A DNA stretch of 64,000 nt from the NCBI RefSeq assembly GCF_004153545.1, contig NZ_SDVA01000004.1, positions 1 through 64,000 on the forward strand, written 5' to 3'. Positions 17,405 through 27,936 of this stretch are shown here, piece by piece (position 1 is the first letter of the stretch; each line of letters begins with the position of its first letter). The notes under the pieces were generated by a model that saw only the letters and a program-made list of their open reading frames with translations, had not been told where the DNA came from and made no database searches. The stretch is from Serinicoccus sediminis. Lineage in GTDB: Bacteria; Actinomycetota; Actinomycetes; Actinomycetales; Dermatophilaceae. Made by a program: the position numbers and the translations under genes.

Positions 17405-18105
17405 TGGAACTCAGCGTGACTGGTCGCAAGCGGGACGTGCCCGAGCGCTTCCGCCGCCACATCGAGGACAAGCTGGACAAGGTCCCGCAGCTGGCCCCCC
17501 GGGTGCGCCGCACCGAGGTGGTGCTGACCCACGAGTCCAACCCCCGCCAGGCCAAGGAGGCCGAGCGCTGCGAGATCACCTGCTACGTCCACCGGACGGT
17601 CGTCCGCGCCGAGGCCGCCGCGGACGAGGAGTACGCCGCGCTCGACCTCGCGATGGGCAAGCTCACCGAGCGGCTGCGGCGGCTGGGTGACAAGCGGCGG
17701 GTCTCCCACACCGGCAAGCACCGCCTGCCCTCCGTCGCCGAGGCCACCTTCGGGCTGCCGACCGACCCCCTCGCGACGCCGGACGACAGCGACGAGCAGA
17801 CCACCGGCCGCAGCCCCGAGGAGGCCGTCGACGAGGCGCTGCAGACCCGCGGCAACAGCCCGATCGAGATTCGGGAGAAGGTGCACGCGTCCCCGCCCAT
17901 GACCGTGGGTGAGGCGCTGTCGCAGATGGAGCTCGTCGGCCACGAGTTCTTCCTCTTCCACGACGCCGACGCCGACCGGCCGAGCGTGGTCTACCGCCGC
18001 CGGGGATGGTCCTACGGCGTGCTGCGCCTGGACTGCGTCGACGCCGGGACCGACAGTGACGGCGACGGGGCCGCCGGCGAGCGGACCGAGGCGGTCGCCT
18101 CCTGA
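17404..18105 (+). CDS. hpf: ribosome hibernation-promoting factor, long form
   Basis: A 233-residue long HPF/RaiA-type protein. The N-terminal domain (MELSVTGRKRDVPERFRRHI, about residues 1-105) binds the 30S decoding centre. A flexible linker (about 115-150) leads to the C-terminal dimerisation domain (MTVGEALSQMELVGHEFFLFHDADADRPSVVYRR), so it should form 100S ribosome dimers. ATG 17404 has GGAGG 6 bases upstream and is preferred to TTG 17401. It follows comF and precedes secA at a distance, as in many actinobacteria. Expression is likely linked to the upstream 34-codon ORF by stop-start overlap. The C-terminal tail is acidic. Confidence 0.92.
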   Translation: MELSVTGRKRDVPERFRRHIEDKLDKVPQLAPRVRRTEVVLTHESNPRQAKEAERCEITCYVHRTVVRAEAAADEEYAALDLAMGKLTERLRRLGDKRRVSHTGKHRLPSVAEATFGLPTDPLATPDDSDEQTTGRSPEEAVDEALQTRGNSPIEIREKVHASPPMTVGEALSQMELVGHEFFLFHDADADRPSVVYRRRGWSYGVLRLDCVDAGTDSDGDGAAGERTEAVAS

Positions 18106-18130
18106 GGGCGGACGGGTCGCCGCGACCATT

Positions 18131-18182
18131 ACGGACCGGCCCCGGGGAGCACCTGCACGAGGTGTCCCCGGGGCCGGTCCGT
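18131..18182 (+). terminator. strong intrinsic-type hairpin after hpf
   Basis: A perfect 18-bp inverted repeat (left arm 18131-18148, ACGGACCGGCCCCGGGGA; right arm 18165-18182) is extended inside by a further 5-bp stem CACCT/AGGTG after one bulged base. There is no U-tract, which is common in high-GC actinobacteria. It lies 26 bases after the hpf stop and closes the transcript before the YcaQ-like gene. Confidence 0.8.
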
Positions 18183-18208
18183 CGGTGGCCCCTGGCAGGC
18201 TGGTCGGT

Positions 18209-19417
18209 GTGCTGACCCTCACCCGCGCCCAGGCCCGCCGCATCGCGATCGCGGCGCAGGGTCTCGGTCGCCCCCGGCCCGAGGCGCCCGGCACCCGCCA
18301 GCTGACCGGGGTGCTCGACCGTCTCGGCGTCGTCCAGATCGACAGCGTCAACGTGCTCGCCCGCAGCCACTACCTGCCCTTCTTCTCCCGGCTGGGCGAC
18401 TACGACACGGCGCTGCTGGACCGGATGCGCGACGGGTCCGGCCGGCACGGCCGGTCCCGGACGGGGCGTCGGATGGTCGAGGTCTGGGCGCACGAGGCCT
18501 CGTTGGTGCCGGTGCAGACCTGGCCGCTGCTCGGCTTCCGGATGCGCCGTCCCCGCGTCCTCGCCCGCCGCCAGGAGCTGCGCGAGCAGCATCCCGGTCT
18601 GCTCGACGCCGTCGTCGACGTGGTGGCGCAGCACGGCCCGTCGACCGCCCGGGAGGTGGAGGTGCACCTGCCGCACGGCGCGACCCGCCGCAACGACCAC
18701 TGGGGGTGGAACTGGTCAGCGGTCAAGACCTCGCTGGAGTCCCTCTTCGCGACCGGCGACCTCACCAGCGCCGGGCGCACCAGCCAGTTCGAGCGGCGGT
18801 ATGCCCTCACCGAGCGGGTGCTGCCGCCCGAGGTGGTGCGACGCGCGCCGGGGGAGGGCGACGCCCCGGACGAGCTGGAGTCGGTGGTCGAGCTGCTGGC
18901 CGTCTCGCTGCGCGCGCACGGGCTGGGCAGCATGCGGTGCCTGGCCGACTACTTCCGGGTGCGCGGACCGGTCGTCCCGGCGGCCCTGCAGGTCCTGGAG
19001 GAGCAGGGTCGCGCGGAGCGGGTGCAGGTGCGCGGCTGGGACCGGCCCGTGTGGCTGGACCCGCAGGCCCGCCGGCCACGTCGGGTCGAGGGTGCCGCCC
19101 TGCTCAGCCCGTTCGACTCGCTGGTGTGGCAGCGCGAGCGGGTCGAGCAGCTCTGGGACTTCCGCTACCGCCTCGAGATCTACGTGCCCGCCCCCCAGCG
19201 GGTGCACGGCTACTACGTCCTGCCCTTCCTGCTCGACGAGCACCTGGTCGGACGGGTCGACCTCAAGGCGGACCGGGAGGCCGGGGTGCTGCTGGCCAGG
19301 GCCGTGCACTGGGAGCCCGGCACCGAGGTGTCGCGGGCCGCGCCCCGGCTGCTGGCCGAGCTGGAGGCGATGGCCGGCTGGCTGGGCCTGGGGCGGGTGG
19401 ACCTGCCCGTCGGCTGA
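18209..19417 (+). CDS. winged helix-turn-helix YcaQ-like (DUF1006) protein
   Basis: A 402-residue protein with the family N-terminus LTRAQARRIAIAAQGL, the conserved LGVVQIDSVNVLARSHYLPFFSRLG and the C-terminal SPFDSLVWQRERVEQLWDFRYRLEIYVP. YcaQ/AlkX proteins are winged-helix DNA-binding proteins with interstrand-crosslink-unhooking glycosylase activity in studied members, so a DNA-repair role is plausible here. GTG 18209 is supported by CAGGCT (18196-18201) 7 bases upstream, a leaderless arrangement; the frame is open further upstream into hpf but without a better start. It is flanked by the hpf terminator and a convergent GNAT gene. Confidence 0.8.
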   Translation: MLTLTRAQARRIAIAAQGLGRPRPEAPGTRQLTGVLDRLGVVQIDSVNVLARSHYLPFFSRLGDYDTALLDRMRDGSGRHGRSRTGRRMVEVWAHEASLVPVQTWPLLGFRMRRPRVLARRQELREQHPGLLDAVVDVVAQHGPSTAREVEVHLPHGATRRNDHWGWNWSAVKTSLESLFATGDLTSAGRTSQFERRYALTERVLPPEVVRRAPGEGDAPDELESVVELLAVSLRAHGLGSMRCLADYFRVRGPVVPAALQVLEEQGRAERVQVRGWDRPVWLDPQARRPRRVEGAALLSPFDSLVWQRERVEQLWDFRYRLEIYVPAPQRVHGYYVLPFLLDEHLVGRVDLKADREAGVLLARAVHWEPGTEVSRAAPRLLAELEAMAGWLGLGRVDLPVG

Positions 19418-19425
19418 GCGCCGCC

Positions 19426-20616
19426 TCACCCGGCCGACGGCTCGGTGAGCAGGGCGAAGCGGGCGGTGCCGTGCCGCTCGCCGCCCCGCTCGTCCACGCG
19501 CGACTGCGGCTCGGTGACCGTCCACCGGAAGCCGGCCCGCAGGAGCGCGCGGTGCGAGGCGGCGTCGCGCTCGTCGGTCCGGGCGGCGATCCGGTGCACG
19601 CCGAGCTCGGCCACGGCATACCGGGTCACCAGGCCCAACGCCCGGGTCACCGCCCCCCGGCCTCGGCCGGCGGGGAGCAGCCAGGAGCCGACCTCGGCGC
19701 ACCCGTGGGCGCACGGGTCCACCAGGTCGAACAGGCAGATGCTGCCGAGCGCAGCGTCGGAGCGGGCGTCGGCGATGCACCAGGTCAGGCTGTGCCCGAG
19801 CACGGCCGACTCGAGCCGACCCCTCGTCCAGGCCTGCACGGCCTCCTCCCCGGGCCCCGGCGGGAGCGGACCGACGCACTGCCGGGCCACGTCGTCCACG
19901 GACATCAGCGCAGCGGTGTCGTCGGCGTCGGCGCGCCAGGGACGCAGGCGGAGGTCGCCGCCCTGCTCGGCCAGCACCGGGACCTGCCGCCACGGGTAGG
20001 CCGGCTCCCGCGGGTCGTCCCGGTGCAGCGTGGCCCACCACCCGTCACGGGGGGCGCGGTCCTGGCCCCACCCCGGCAGCAGCCCGCGGACCTGCGCCGG
20101 CACGGAGAACCCGAGCCGCCAGGCGACCCGCCGGGAGGCCCAGTGACCCACCTCGGCCCGCCACCGCGCGAGCACCACCTCGTCCTCGGCGAAGGCGTGG
20201 TCGAGGGCCAGGCCGAGCGCCTGCGTGGCGACCCCTCGGCCCCGGTGGTCCGGGTGCACGGCGTACCCCACCTCGGCGCCCCCGTGCCCGTCCGGCCGGT
20301 ACTCCACCGTCCCCGCCGGACGCCATGCCGGGGCCGCGGTGCCGGGGGTGGCCCCCTGGGCGGCCTCCTGGGCGACCTCGACGACCCAGCGGCGGGGCGC
20401 CCACCGCTGCCTCCCGGCCCACGCCTCGCGGGCGACGCCCACCCAGGCACGGGCCGCGGTCGCGTCCCGGACCGGGACCGCGTCACCCCACCGGCGCGCC
20501 TGCTCGTCGGCCCCCAGCCCCACCAGCAGCCCGGTGTGCCCGTCGTGCGGCGGCACGATGCGCAGCCCCTCCCGCTGACGCACCGGGCCCGCGCTCGATG
20601 CGGCATCCTCAGCCAT
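19426..20616 (-). CDS. tandem GNAT-family N-acetyltransferase
   Basis: A 396-residue protein built of two GNAT domains. The first (about residues 15-215) has VGYAVHPDHRGRGVATQAL as acetyl-CoA loop. The second (about 220-390) has EVGSWLLPAGRGRGAVTRAL and ALLRAGFRWTVTEPQ. Substrates are unknown; RimJ/RimL-like features such as the C-terminal LLRAGF suggest protein or small-molecule amine acetylation. ATG 20616 lies 7 bases after the reverse TAGGCT (20629-20624), so translation is probably leaderless and divergent from secA. The long open frame upstream, antisense to secA, is a shadow. Confidence 0.8.
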   Translation of the reverse strand: MAEDAASSAGPVRQREGLRIVPPHDGHTGLLVGLGADEQARRWGDAVPVRDATAARAWVGVAREAWAGRQRWAPRRWVVEVAQEAAQGATPGTAAPAWRPAGTVEYRPDGHGGAEVGYAVHPDHRGRGVATQALGLALDHAFAEDEVVLARWRAEVGHWASRRVAWRLGFSVPAQVRGLLPGWGQDRAPRDGWWATLHRDDPREPAYPWRQVPVLAEQGGDLRLRPWRADADDTAALMSVDDVARQCVGPLPPGPGEEAVQAWTRGRLESAVLGHSLTWCIADARSDAALGSICLFDLVDPCAHGCAEVGSWLLPAGRGRGAVTRALGLVTRYAVAELGVHRIAARTDERDAASHRALLRAGFRWTVTEPQSRVDERGGERHGTARFALLTEPSAG

Positions 20617-20622
20617 GCCGGT

Positions 20623-20629
20623 TAGCCTA
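20623..20629. promoter_or_regulatory. symmetric TAGCCTA, shared -10 for divergent secA and GNAT
   Basis: On the plus strand TAGCCT (20623-20628) ends 6 bases before the secA GTG. On the minus strand TAGGCT (20629-20624) ends 7 bases before the GNAT ATG. The two hexamers overlap by five base pairs, and only 18 bp separate the start codons. One near-palindromic element could therefore direct leaderless transcription both ways. This is by pattern only; no -35 is evident. Confidence 0.55.
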
Positions 20630-20634
20630 GACGC

Positions 20635-23367
<2,733 letters not shown>

Positions 23368-23373
23368 CCGGGC

Positions 23374-23904
23374 TCAGCCCAGCTCCAGGGCGGTGACGAC
23401 CCACCGCCCGTCGACGCCGCTCATGCGCAGGGCCAGCGCCCGGACCCGCCCGTCCAGGTGGACCACCGCCGCGACCTCGCAGACGCCGTCGGCAGGGTGG
23501 CACACGAGGAGGGCTCGCACGACCGGCGGCCCGCTGCGGCAGTGCCCGCGCCGACGGGCCAGGGTGGCCCGCCGCGCGATCCCCTCGCGGACGTCGGGGG
23601 CCAGCCACCGGGAGAGCTGCTCCACGGGGCGGGCACCGGCGCAGATCTCGAGCAGGGCCCGGATGGTCCGGCCCGCCCAGGCGCGGGCCTCGGGGAGGTC
23701 GCCGGTGGCCGTGGCCTGCGGACCGAAGAAGCTGTCGTAGGCCTCGTGCCGGAAGTCGACCGCCAGGGTGCCCTGCACGAAGTCGCCGTCCTCGACCTGA
23801 GCCCCCGCGCCCGCGCGGGTCCAGTCGGCCCCCTCGGCGGCGGGCTCCGCGGCGTCCACGAGCCGCAGGTGCAGGACCCCGGGTGCTCCTGCGGTGCCGG
23901 TCAT
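23374..23904 (-). CDS. DUF6459-like (Rv3241c-neighbourhood) protein
   Basis: A 176-residue protein with TIRALLEICAGARPVEQLSRWL in the middle (about residues 78-99) and a C-terminal beta-sheet part (VCHPADGVCEVAAVVHLDGRVRALALR) ending RWVVTALELG. This pattern matches the actinobacterial family placed next to secA and a LysM protein; I recall it as DUF6459. The ATG overlaps the stop of the upstream LysM gene (ATGA), so both are expressed together. It is convergent with secA, with six bases between the stop codons. The function is unknown. Confidence 0.6.
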   Translation of the reverse strand: MTGTAGAPGVLHLRLVDAAEPAAEGADWTRAGAGAQVEDGDFVQGTLAVDFRHEAYDSFFGPQATATGDLPEARAWAGRTIRALLEICAGARPVEQLSRWLAPDVREGIARRATLARRRGHCRSGPPVVRALLVCHPADGVCEVAAVVHLDGRVRALALRMSGVDGRWVVTALELG

Positions 23905-24671
23905 CCTCGGCTCCCCTCGGTGCCCGGGACGCGCAGCTCCTGCCCCGGGAGGATGAGATCGGGGTCGGGGCCGATCACCTCGAGGTTCGCGGCGTACCAC
24001 CGCGGCCACTCCTGCGCGACGTCCGCGGAGGTGGCTTCGGGGCCGAGATGACGACCGGCCAGGTCCCACAGGGTGTCGCCGCGCCTCACGACCACGTGCG
24101 TCGGCAGCTCCCCGCGCGCCGCGTCGCGACCCCCGACCAGGTCGACCTCTCCCTGGGGGCGGGGAGGGGAGGCTGCGGCTGCCGGCGTCCACCCCGGCAG
24201 GGGGACCTGCGCCGGACCGGGAGGTGGCACCCCCTCCGCAGCCTGCTCGGCGGCCGGCCCCCGGTCGCCACGGCCGGTGTCGTCCCCCACCGTGGTCACC
24301 ACCGCGGGGACCGGTGCGGCGCCGGCGCCACCGGTCCCGGTGGCGAGGCAGACCAGCAGGGACGCGGCGACGCGGACGGCCGCCGAGGACGACCGGCGCG
24401 GCGCCACCGGACCCGTCACCGGACGGACCTCCCAGGCCGCGACGAGGATGACGGCCGCGACCCGGACGAGCAGGACGGCGGCCAGCGCGAGCATGGCCGC
24501 GAGCACGGCCTGGCCCGGGCCCGAGGTGCCGGTGGTGGGCCACCCTGCGACCGCCTGCCGGCCCAGCCCGGCCGCCGCCCCCAGGGCGAGCAGGCCCCCC
24601 AGCCCTCCCCAGGCGCTGGCCCGCCAGCCGACCGGTGGTGCCCCTGACCGGTCCGATGACGTCGTCCTCAT
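23901..24671 (-). CDS. membrane protein with C-terminal LysM domain
   Basis: A 256-residue protein with up to three hydrophobic segments (about residues 20-38, 50-80 and 97-112), a Pro/Ala/Gly-rich linker and a LysM-like domain near the C-terminus (HVVVRRGDTLWDLAGRHLG to LILPGQELRVP). LysM binds peptidoglycan, so the protein probably sits at the cell wall. ATG 24671 has a GGAGGGG-type ribosome binding site a few bases upstream on the minus strand and a TAGGGT (24695-24690) as candidate -10. It heads the two-gene operon with the DUF6459-like gene and faces an A/T-rich control region. Confidence 0.75.
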   Translation of the reverse strand: MRTTSSDRSGAPPVGWRASAWGGLGGLLALGAAAGLGRQAVAGWPTTGTSGPGQAVLAAMLALAAVLLVRVAAVILVAAWEVRPVTGPVAPRRSSSAAVRVAASLLVCLATGTGGAGAAPVPAVVTTVGDDTGRGDRGPAAEQAAEGVPPPGPAQVPLPGWTPAAAASPPRPQGEVDLVGGRDAARGELPTHVVVRRGDTLWDLAGRHLGPEATSADVAQEWPRWYAANLEVIGPDPDLILPGQELRVPGTEGSRG

Positions 24672-24695
24672 GGTGTCCCCTCCCTGACCACCCTA

Positions 24696-24735
24696 TGACC
24701 TTTATGGTCGTTTGCGGTCATTTGTGTTCACTGAC
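24696..24735. promoter_or_regulatory. A/T-rich array of 10-bp direct repeats, candidate operator
   Basis: In the 150-bp divergent region before the LysM gene lies a patch far lower in GC than its surroundings. It contains head-to-tail decamers TGACCTTTAT, GGTCGTTTGC, GGTCATTTGT and a weaker GTTCACTGAC, all in 10-bp register. Repeats one helical turn apart suit a head-to-tail oligomerising regulator. The array overlaps the expected -35/upstream region of the LysM gene. Confidence 0.45.
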
Positions 24736-24818
24736 GGAAATGTATGACGTGCCCCACCCGGCGTCAAGGCCTGTGGACGCGCTCCTCCGGCGGTGCGCCG
24801 GGTGGCACGATGGGCCGC

Positions 24819-25364
24819 GTGCGGTGGGAGCAGCTCTTCGCGGACCTGGAGGCCCAGCTGGCCGAGGCCGACCGACGCGAGCGGCTGGCCGAGGCGGCCG
24901 AGCACACCCGCGCCGAGCAGGGCCGGGTCCGGTTGGGGGACCGGCTCGCGGCGGACGTGGGCCGTGGCGTCGGGATGGGTGTGCGCGGGGTGGGTCGTCT
25001 GGAGGGCCGGCTGGTGGACGTCGGCCCGGACTGGGTGCTGCTGCGCGACGAACGCTCCTCGCCGCACCAGGAACGCCTGCTCGTGACGGCCGCGCTCGTG
25101 TCGGTCGAGGGCCTGAGCGGGCGGGTGGACGACCGGCCCCGTCGCTTCGGGCTGCGCCATGCGGTGCGAGCGCTGGGCCGGGACCGGGCACGGGTCCGGG
25201 TGCACGACCGCGACGGCGACCACCTGACCGGCACGGTGGACCGGGCGCTGGCCGACCACCTGGACCTGGCCCGGCACGCGGACGACGAGCCGCGCCGCTC
25301 GACCGCGGTCCGTGGGACGGTCGCCCTGCCCTACGACGCCATCGCCGTCATCCAGCGGCTGTGA
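24819..25364 (+). CDS. conserved hypothetical actinobacterial protein
   Basis: A 181-residue protein beginning VRWEQLFADLEAQLAEADRRERLAEAAEHTRAEQ in pieces typical of a family often found near secA in actinobacteria. The N-terminus is a charged helix, and the middle looks like small beta strands (GRLVDVGPDWVLLRDE) with an Sm-like/SH3-like flavour. GTG 24819 is chosen because CACGAT (24806-24811) lies 7 bases upstream in leaderless geometry; ATG 24810 is the alternative and would add three residues. No known function and no membrane segment. It is convergent with the HTH gene. Confidence 0.65.
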   Translation: MRWEQLFADLEAQLAEADRRERLAEAAEHTRAEQGRVRLGDRLAADVGRGVGMGVRGVGRLEGRLVDVGPDWVLLRDERSSPHQERLLVTAALVSVEGLSGRVDDRPRRFGLRHAVRALGRDRARVRVHDRDGDHLTGTVDRALADHLDLARHADDEPRRSTAVRGTVALPYDAIAVIQRL

Positions 25365-25382
25365 CCGCCGGTCGGGTCGGCC

Positions 25383-25604
25383 CTAGGGGCCGTCACCCAG
25401 GTGCAGCGACTCGCGGGTCTGCGCGTACATCCGCTGGATGTAGGCCTCGAGCTCGCTCGCCTCGACCCGCCAGACGCCGCGCCCGCCCAGCTTGACGCCG
25501 GCGAGGTCACCGGACCGGACGAGCGCCTTGACCTGGGACAGGGACACGTTGAGCGTGTCCGCCACGTCGGTGAGCGTCAGGAACCTCGGCCCGGTCACGG
25601 GCAT
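25383..25604 (-). CDS. BldC/excisionase-like helix-turn-helix protein
   Basis: A 73-residue MerR-superfamily DNA-binding protein consisting only of the winged helix: FLTLTDVADTLNVSLSQVKA (helix-turn-helix, about residues 8-27), LVRSGDLAGVKLGGRGVWRV (wing) and SELEAYIQRMY. It resembles BldC, a developmental regulator in Streptomyces that binds direct repeats head to tail, and also excisionases; no integrase is nearby, so the regulator reading is preferred. On the minus strand TACCAT (25634-25629) is a candidate -10. AGAGGAG sits almost against the ATG, unusually close for a ribosome binding site. Confidence 0.75.
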   Translation of the reverse strand: MPVTGPRFLTLTDVADTLNVSLSQVKALVRSGDLAGVKLGGRGVWRVEASELEAYIQRMYAQTRESLHLGDGP

Positions 25605-25738
25605 CTCCTCTCGTCGGTCCTGATGACGATGGTACGGATCCCTCGACCGTCCCAGGGGGCGCCTGTGGACAGAGCACCACGGACGCCTGCGGGGCGCTAT
25701 GGTTCGGTTCCGGCCGGCAGGGACGAAGGGGACCTCGT

Positions 25739-26422
25739 ATGGGACGCACAGGGACGCGGCAGGACGGGCCGGGGCGCACGGCCCGCCGGCTGCAGGCGCC
25801 CGGGTGGCGCGACCTGCGCCTGGTCGTGGGCGTGCTGCTCGTGGTGCTCTCGGTGGCGGGCGGCGCCCGCCTCGTCTCAGGCCTCGACGACACCCAGCCG
25901 GTGCACGCCGCGGCCCGTGACCTGCTGCCCGGTCAACCGCTGCGGGACGGCGACCTCGTCACCGTCCAGGTGCGCCTCGCGGACGCCGCGGAGCACTACC
26001 TCGATGCCTCCGACCCGGTCGCCGACGGCACCTACCTGCTGCGCCGGGTCGCGGCGGGGGAGCTGCTGCCCGCGGCCGCGGTCGGGACGCAGCGCCAGGC
26101 CCTGGACAAGACGGTCGACGTCCCGGTCGAGGCATCGGCCGTCTCCGGGCTGCAGGTGGGGACGGAGGTCGACGTCTGGGTGAGCCGCCGGGACCCGGGG
26201 GCCACGGGCGAGGTCTACCTCGACCCCGAGCTGCTGCTGTCGGGGGCCGTCGTGGACCGGGTCGCCGACCAGTCCGCCGGGCTGGGCGCCTCGCTGGGCC
26301 GGACCTCGGTGGCGCTCGTGGTCCCCGCGGACCGGGTCGGGGGCGTCATCGGCGCGGTGGACCAGGCCGCCCGGCTGACCCTGGTCCCGGCGCCGCGTAC
26401 GCAGGGGGAGCAGGACGGGTGA
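25739..26422 (+). CDS. SAF-domain membrane protein, CpaB-like
   Basis: A 227-residue protein with a basic cytoplasmic N-terminus, one membrane helix (about residues 28-50, LVVGVLLVVLSVAGGARL) and an SAF/CpaB-type domain (VHAAARDLLPGQPLRDGDLVTVQVRL). CpaB proteins help secrete or assemble Flp pili, but no other pilus gene is in the window, so the role is open. TATGGT (25698-25703) is a candidate -10, giving a short leader. The stop overlaps the start of the ATPase gene by four bases (GTGA), so the two proteins are probably functionally linked. Confidence 0.7.
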   Translation: MGRTGTRQDGPGRTARRLQAPGWRDLRLVVGVLLVVLSVAGGARLVSGLDDTQPVHAAARDLLPGQPLRDGDLVTVQVRLADAAEHYLDASDPVADGTYLLRRVAAGELLPAAAVGTQRQALDKTVDVPVEASAVSGLQVGTEVDVWVSRRDPGATGEVYLDPELLLSGAVVDRVADQSAGLGASLGRTSVALVVPADRVGGVIGAVDQAARLTLVPAPRTQGEQDG

Positions 26423-27834
26423 GCCGTCCGCTGGTCACGGCCGTGGCCCCGCGGTGGGAGAGCCAGGTCGCGGGCCTGCTCGCCGGCTCGGTCCAGGCGC
26501 GCCTCGTCCGCCGGTGCGCCGACCTGCCGGAGCTGCTCGGTGTCACGCGGGCCGGTCTGGCCGAGATCGTCCTGGTCTCCCACGACCTGCGTGGGCTGGA
26601 CCGGGACGCGGTCGCGGCGCTGGAGGGCGCCGGGGTGCACCTCGTCGGGCTGCACCCACGCGACGACATGGACGCGGCGCGCTCCCTGCAGCGGCGTGGC
26701 GTCGCCGTGCTGGTGGGGACGGACAGCAGCACCACCGAGCTCGACACGGTGCTCGCCTCCCTCGGGCACCGGTCCGCGGGCGGCGCCGACGGCGAGGCGC
26801 CCGGTGGTGAGCTCACCCACGGCGAGGACCGCGACGAGCCGCGCCCGGCGACCCGCGTCGGCCGGGCGTCCTTGCTCGTCGAGCCCGCAGCGGAGGGACC
26901 AGGCGGCTCGGGGGAGGTGGCCGGTGCGCCGGCCGACGACGCGCTCGGGGGCGGGTCGGGCCGGGCCCCTGACGGCGCCCCGCCGGAGGGGCAGGTCGTG
27001 GTCGTGTGGGGCCCGCACGGCAGCACCGGTCGGACGACCGTCGCGGTCAACCTGGCCGCCGAGCTGGCCTCGCCCACCGTCCCCGTCCTGCTCGTCGACG
27101 CCGACACCTACGGCGCCGGTGTCGCGCAGGCGCTGGCCGTGCTGGACGAGTCCCCGGGGGTCGCGGCCGCCGCCCGCGCCGCGGACCAGGGCACCCTCGA
27201 CGCCGGGAGCCTCCTGCGCCTCGCCCCCCAGGTGCGTCCCGGCCTGCTGGTGCTCACCGGCCTTCCCCGGGCCGACCGGTGGACCGAGCTGCGCGAGACC
27301 GCGCTGGCCGACATCCTCCAGCAGGCCCGTGCCGTCGCCCGATGGGTCGTCGTCGACATCGCCCCGACGGTCGAGCAGGACGAGGAGATCTCCTTCGACA
27401 CCAGCGCCCCGCGGCGCAACGGGGCCGCGTTGTGCGCGCTGCAGGAGGCCGACCAGGTCGTGGTCGTCGGGACCGGCGACCCGGTCGGCCTGCAGCGGCT
27501 GGTCCGCTGCCTCGACCAGGTGCCCGCGGTGACCGGGGCACCGGCGCAGGTGGTGGTCACCCGGGTCCGCCCGGGCCCCGTGGGTCCGGACCCGGGTCGC
27601 CGCATCACCGACACGCTGCGACGCTTCGCCGGGGTCGGACAGGTGCACGTCGTCCCCGAGGACCGCGACGCCCTGGACGCGGCGCTGCTGCACGGGCATA
27701 CGCTCGCCGAGTCACGCACCTCCAGTCAGGCCAGGGCGGCCATCCGCACGCTGGCCCACCTGGTGAGCGGACGTCGCGGCTCGGCCGAGGCGGCCCCGGG
27801 GCGGTGGTGGGCGCGCGGTCGGGCCCGGACGTGA
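26419..27834 (+). CDS. ParA/MinD/CpaE-like P-loop ATPase with arginine in Walker A
   Basis: A 471-residue protein. Residues 1-110 resemble a receiver-like pseudo-domain, followed by an acidic low-complexity linker (about 115-190) and a MinD/ParA-type ATPase domain. The P-loop reads WGPHGSTGRTTVAVNLAAEL, so the usual lysine before TT is arginine, and the deviant-Walker signature lysine is also absent. LLVDADTYGAGVAQAL is the switch I aspartate region and VVVDIAPTVEQDEE the Walker B. Coupling to the SAF protein suggests a CpaB-CpaE-like pair. The Arg form may be usual in this actinobacterial subfamily; whether it hydrolyses ATP is unknown. Confidence 0.7.
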   Translation: MSRPLVTAVAPRWESQVAGLLAGSVQARLVRRCADLPELLGVTRAGLAEIVLVSHDLRGLDRDAVAALEGAGVHLVGLHPRDDMDAARSLQRRGVAVLVGTDSSTTELDTVLASLGHRSAGGADGEAPGGELTHGEDRDEPRPATRVGRASLLVEPAAEGPGGSGEVAGAPADDALGGGSGRAPDGAPPEGQVVVVWGPHGSTGRTTVAVNLAAELASPTVPVLLVDADTYGAGVAQALAVLDESPGVAAAARAADQGTLDAGSLLRLAPQVRPGLLVLTGLPRADRWTELRETALADILQQARAVARWVVVDIAPTVEQDEEISFDTSAPRRNGAALCALQEADQVVVVGTGDPVGLQRLVRCLDQVPAVTGAPAQVVVTRVRPGPVGPDPGRRITDTLRRFAGVGQVHVVPEDRDALDAALLHGHTLAESRTSSQARAAIRTLAHLVSGRRGSAEAAPGRWWARGRART

Positions 27835-27936
27835 CGGACCGTCGCCCCACCCTCCTCGACGGCGGCGACGTCTGACACCATGACCGTACGGCCGCGCTCG
27901 CGGCCGCCCCTGGTGACCCGGAGGAGGAGGTCGGCG

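Noticed and set aside
18131-18182. Mobile-element terminal repeat or attachment site
   Set aside because: The inverted repeat encloses only a 16-base loop and follows hpf directly, as a terminator should.
25383-25604. Excisionase marking a prophage or integrative element
   Set aside because: No integrase, att repeats, tRNA or other phage genes nearby; a BldC-like regulator fits better.
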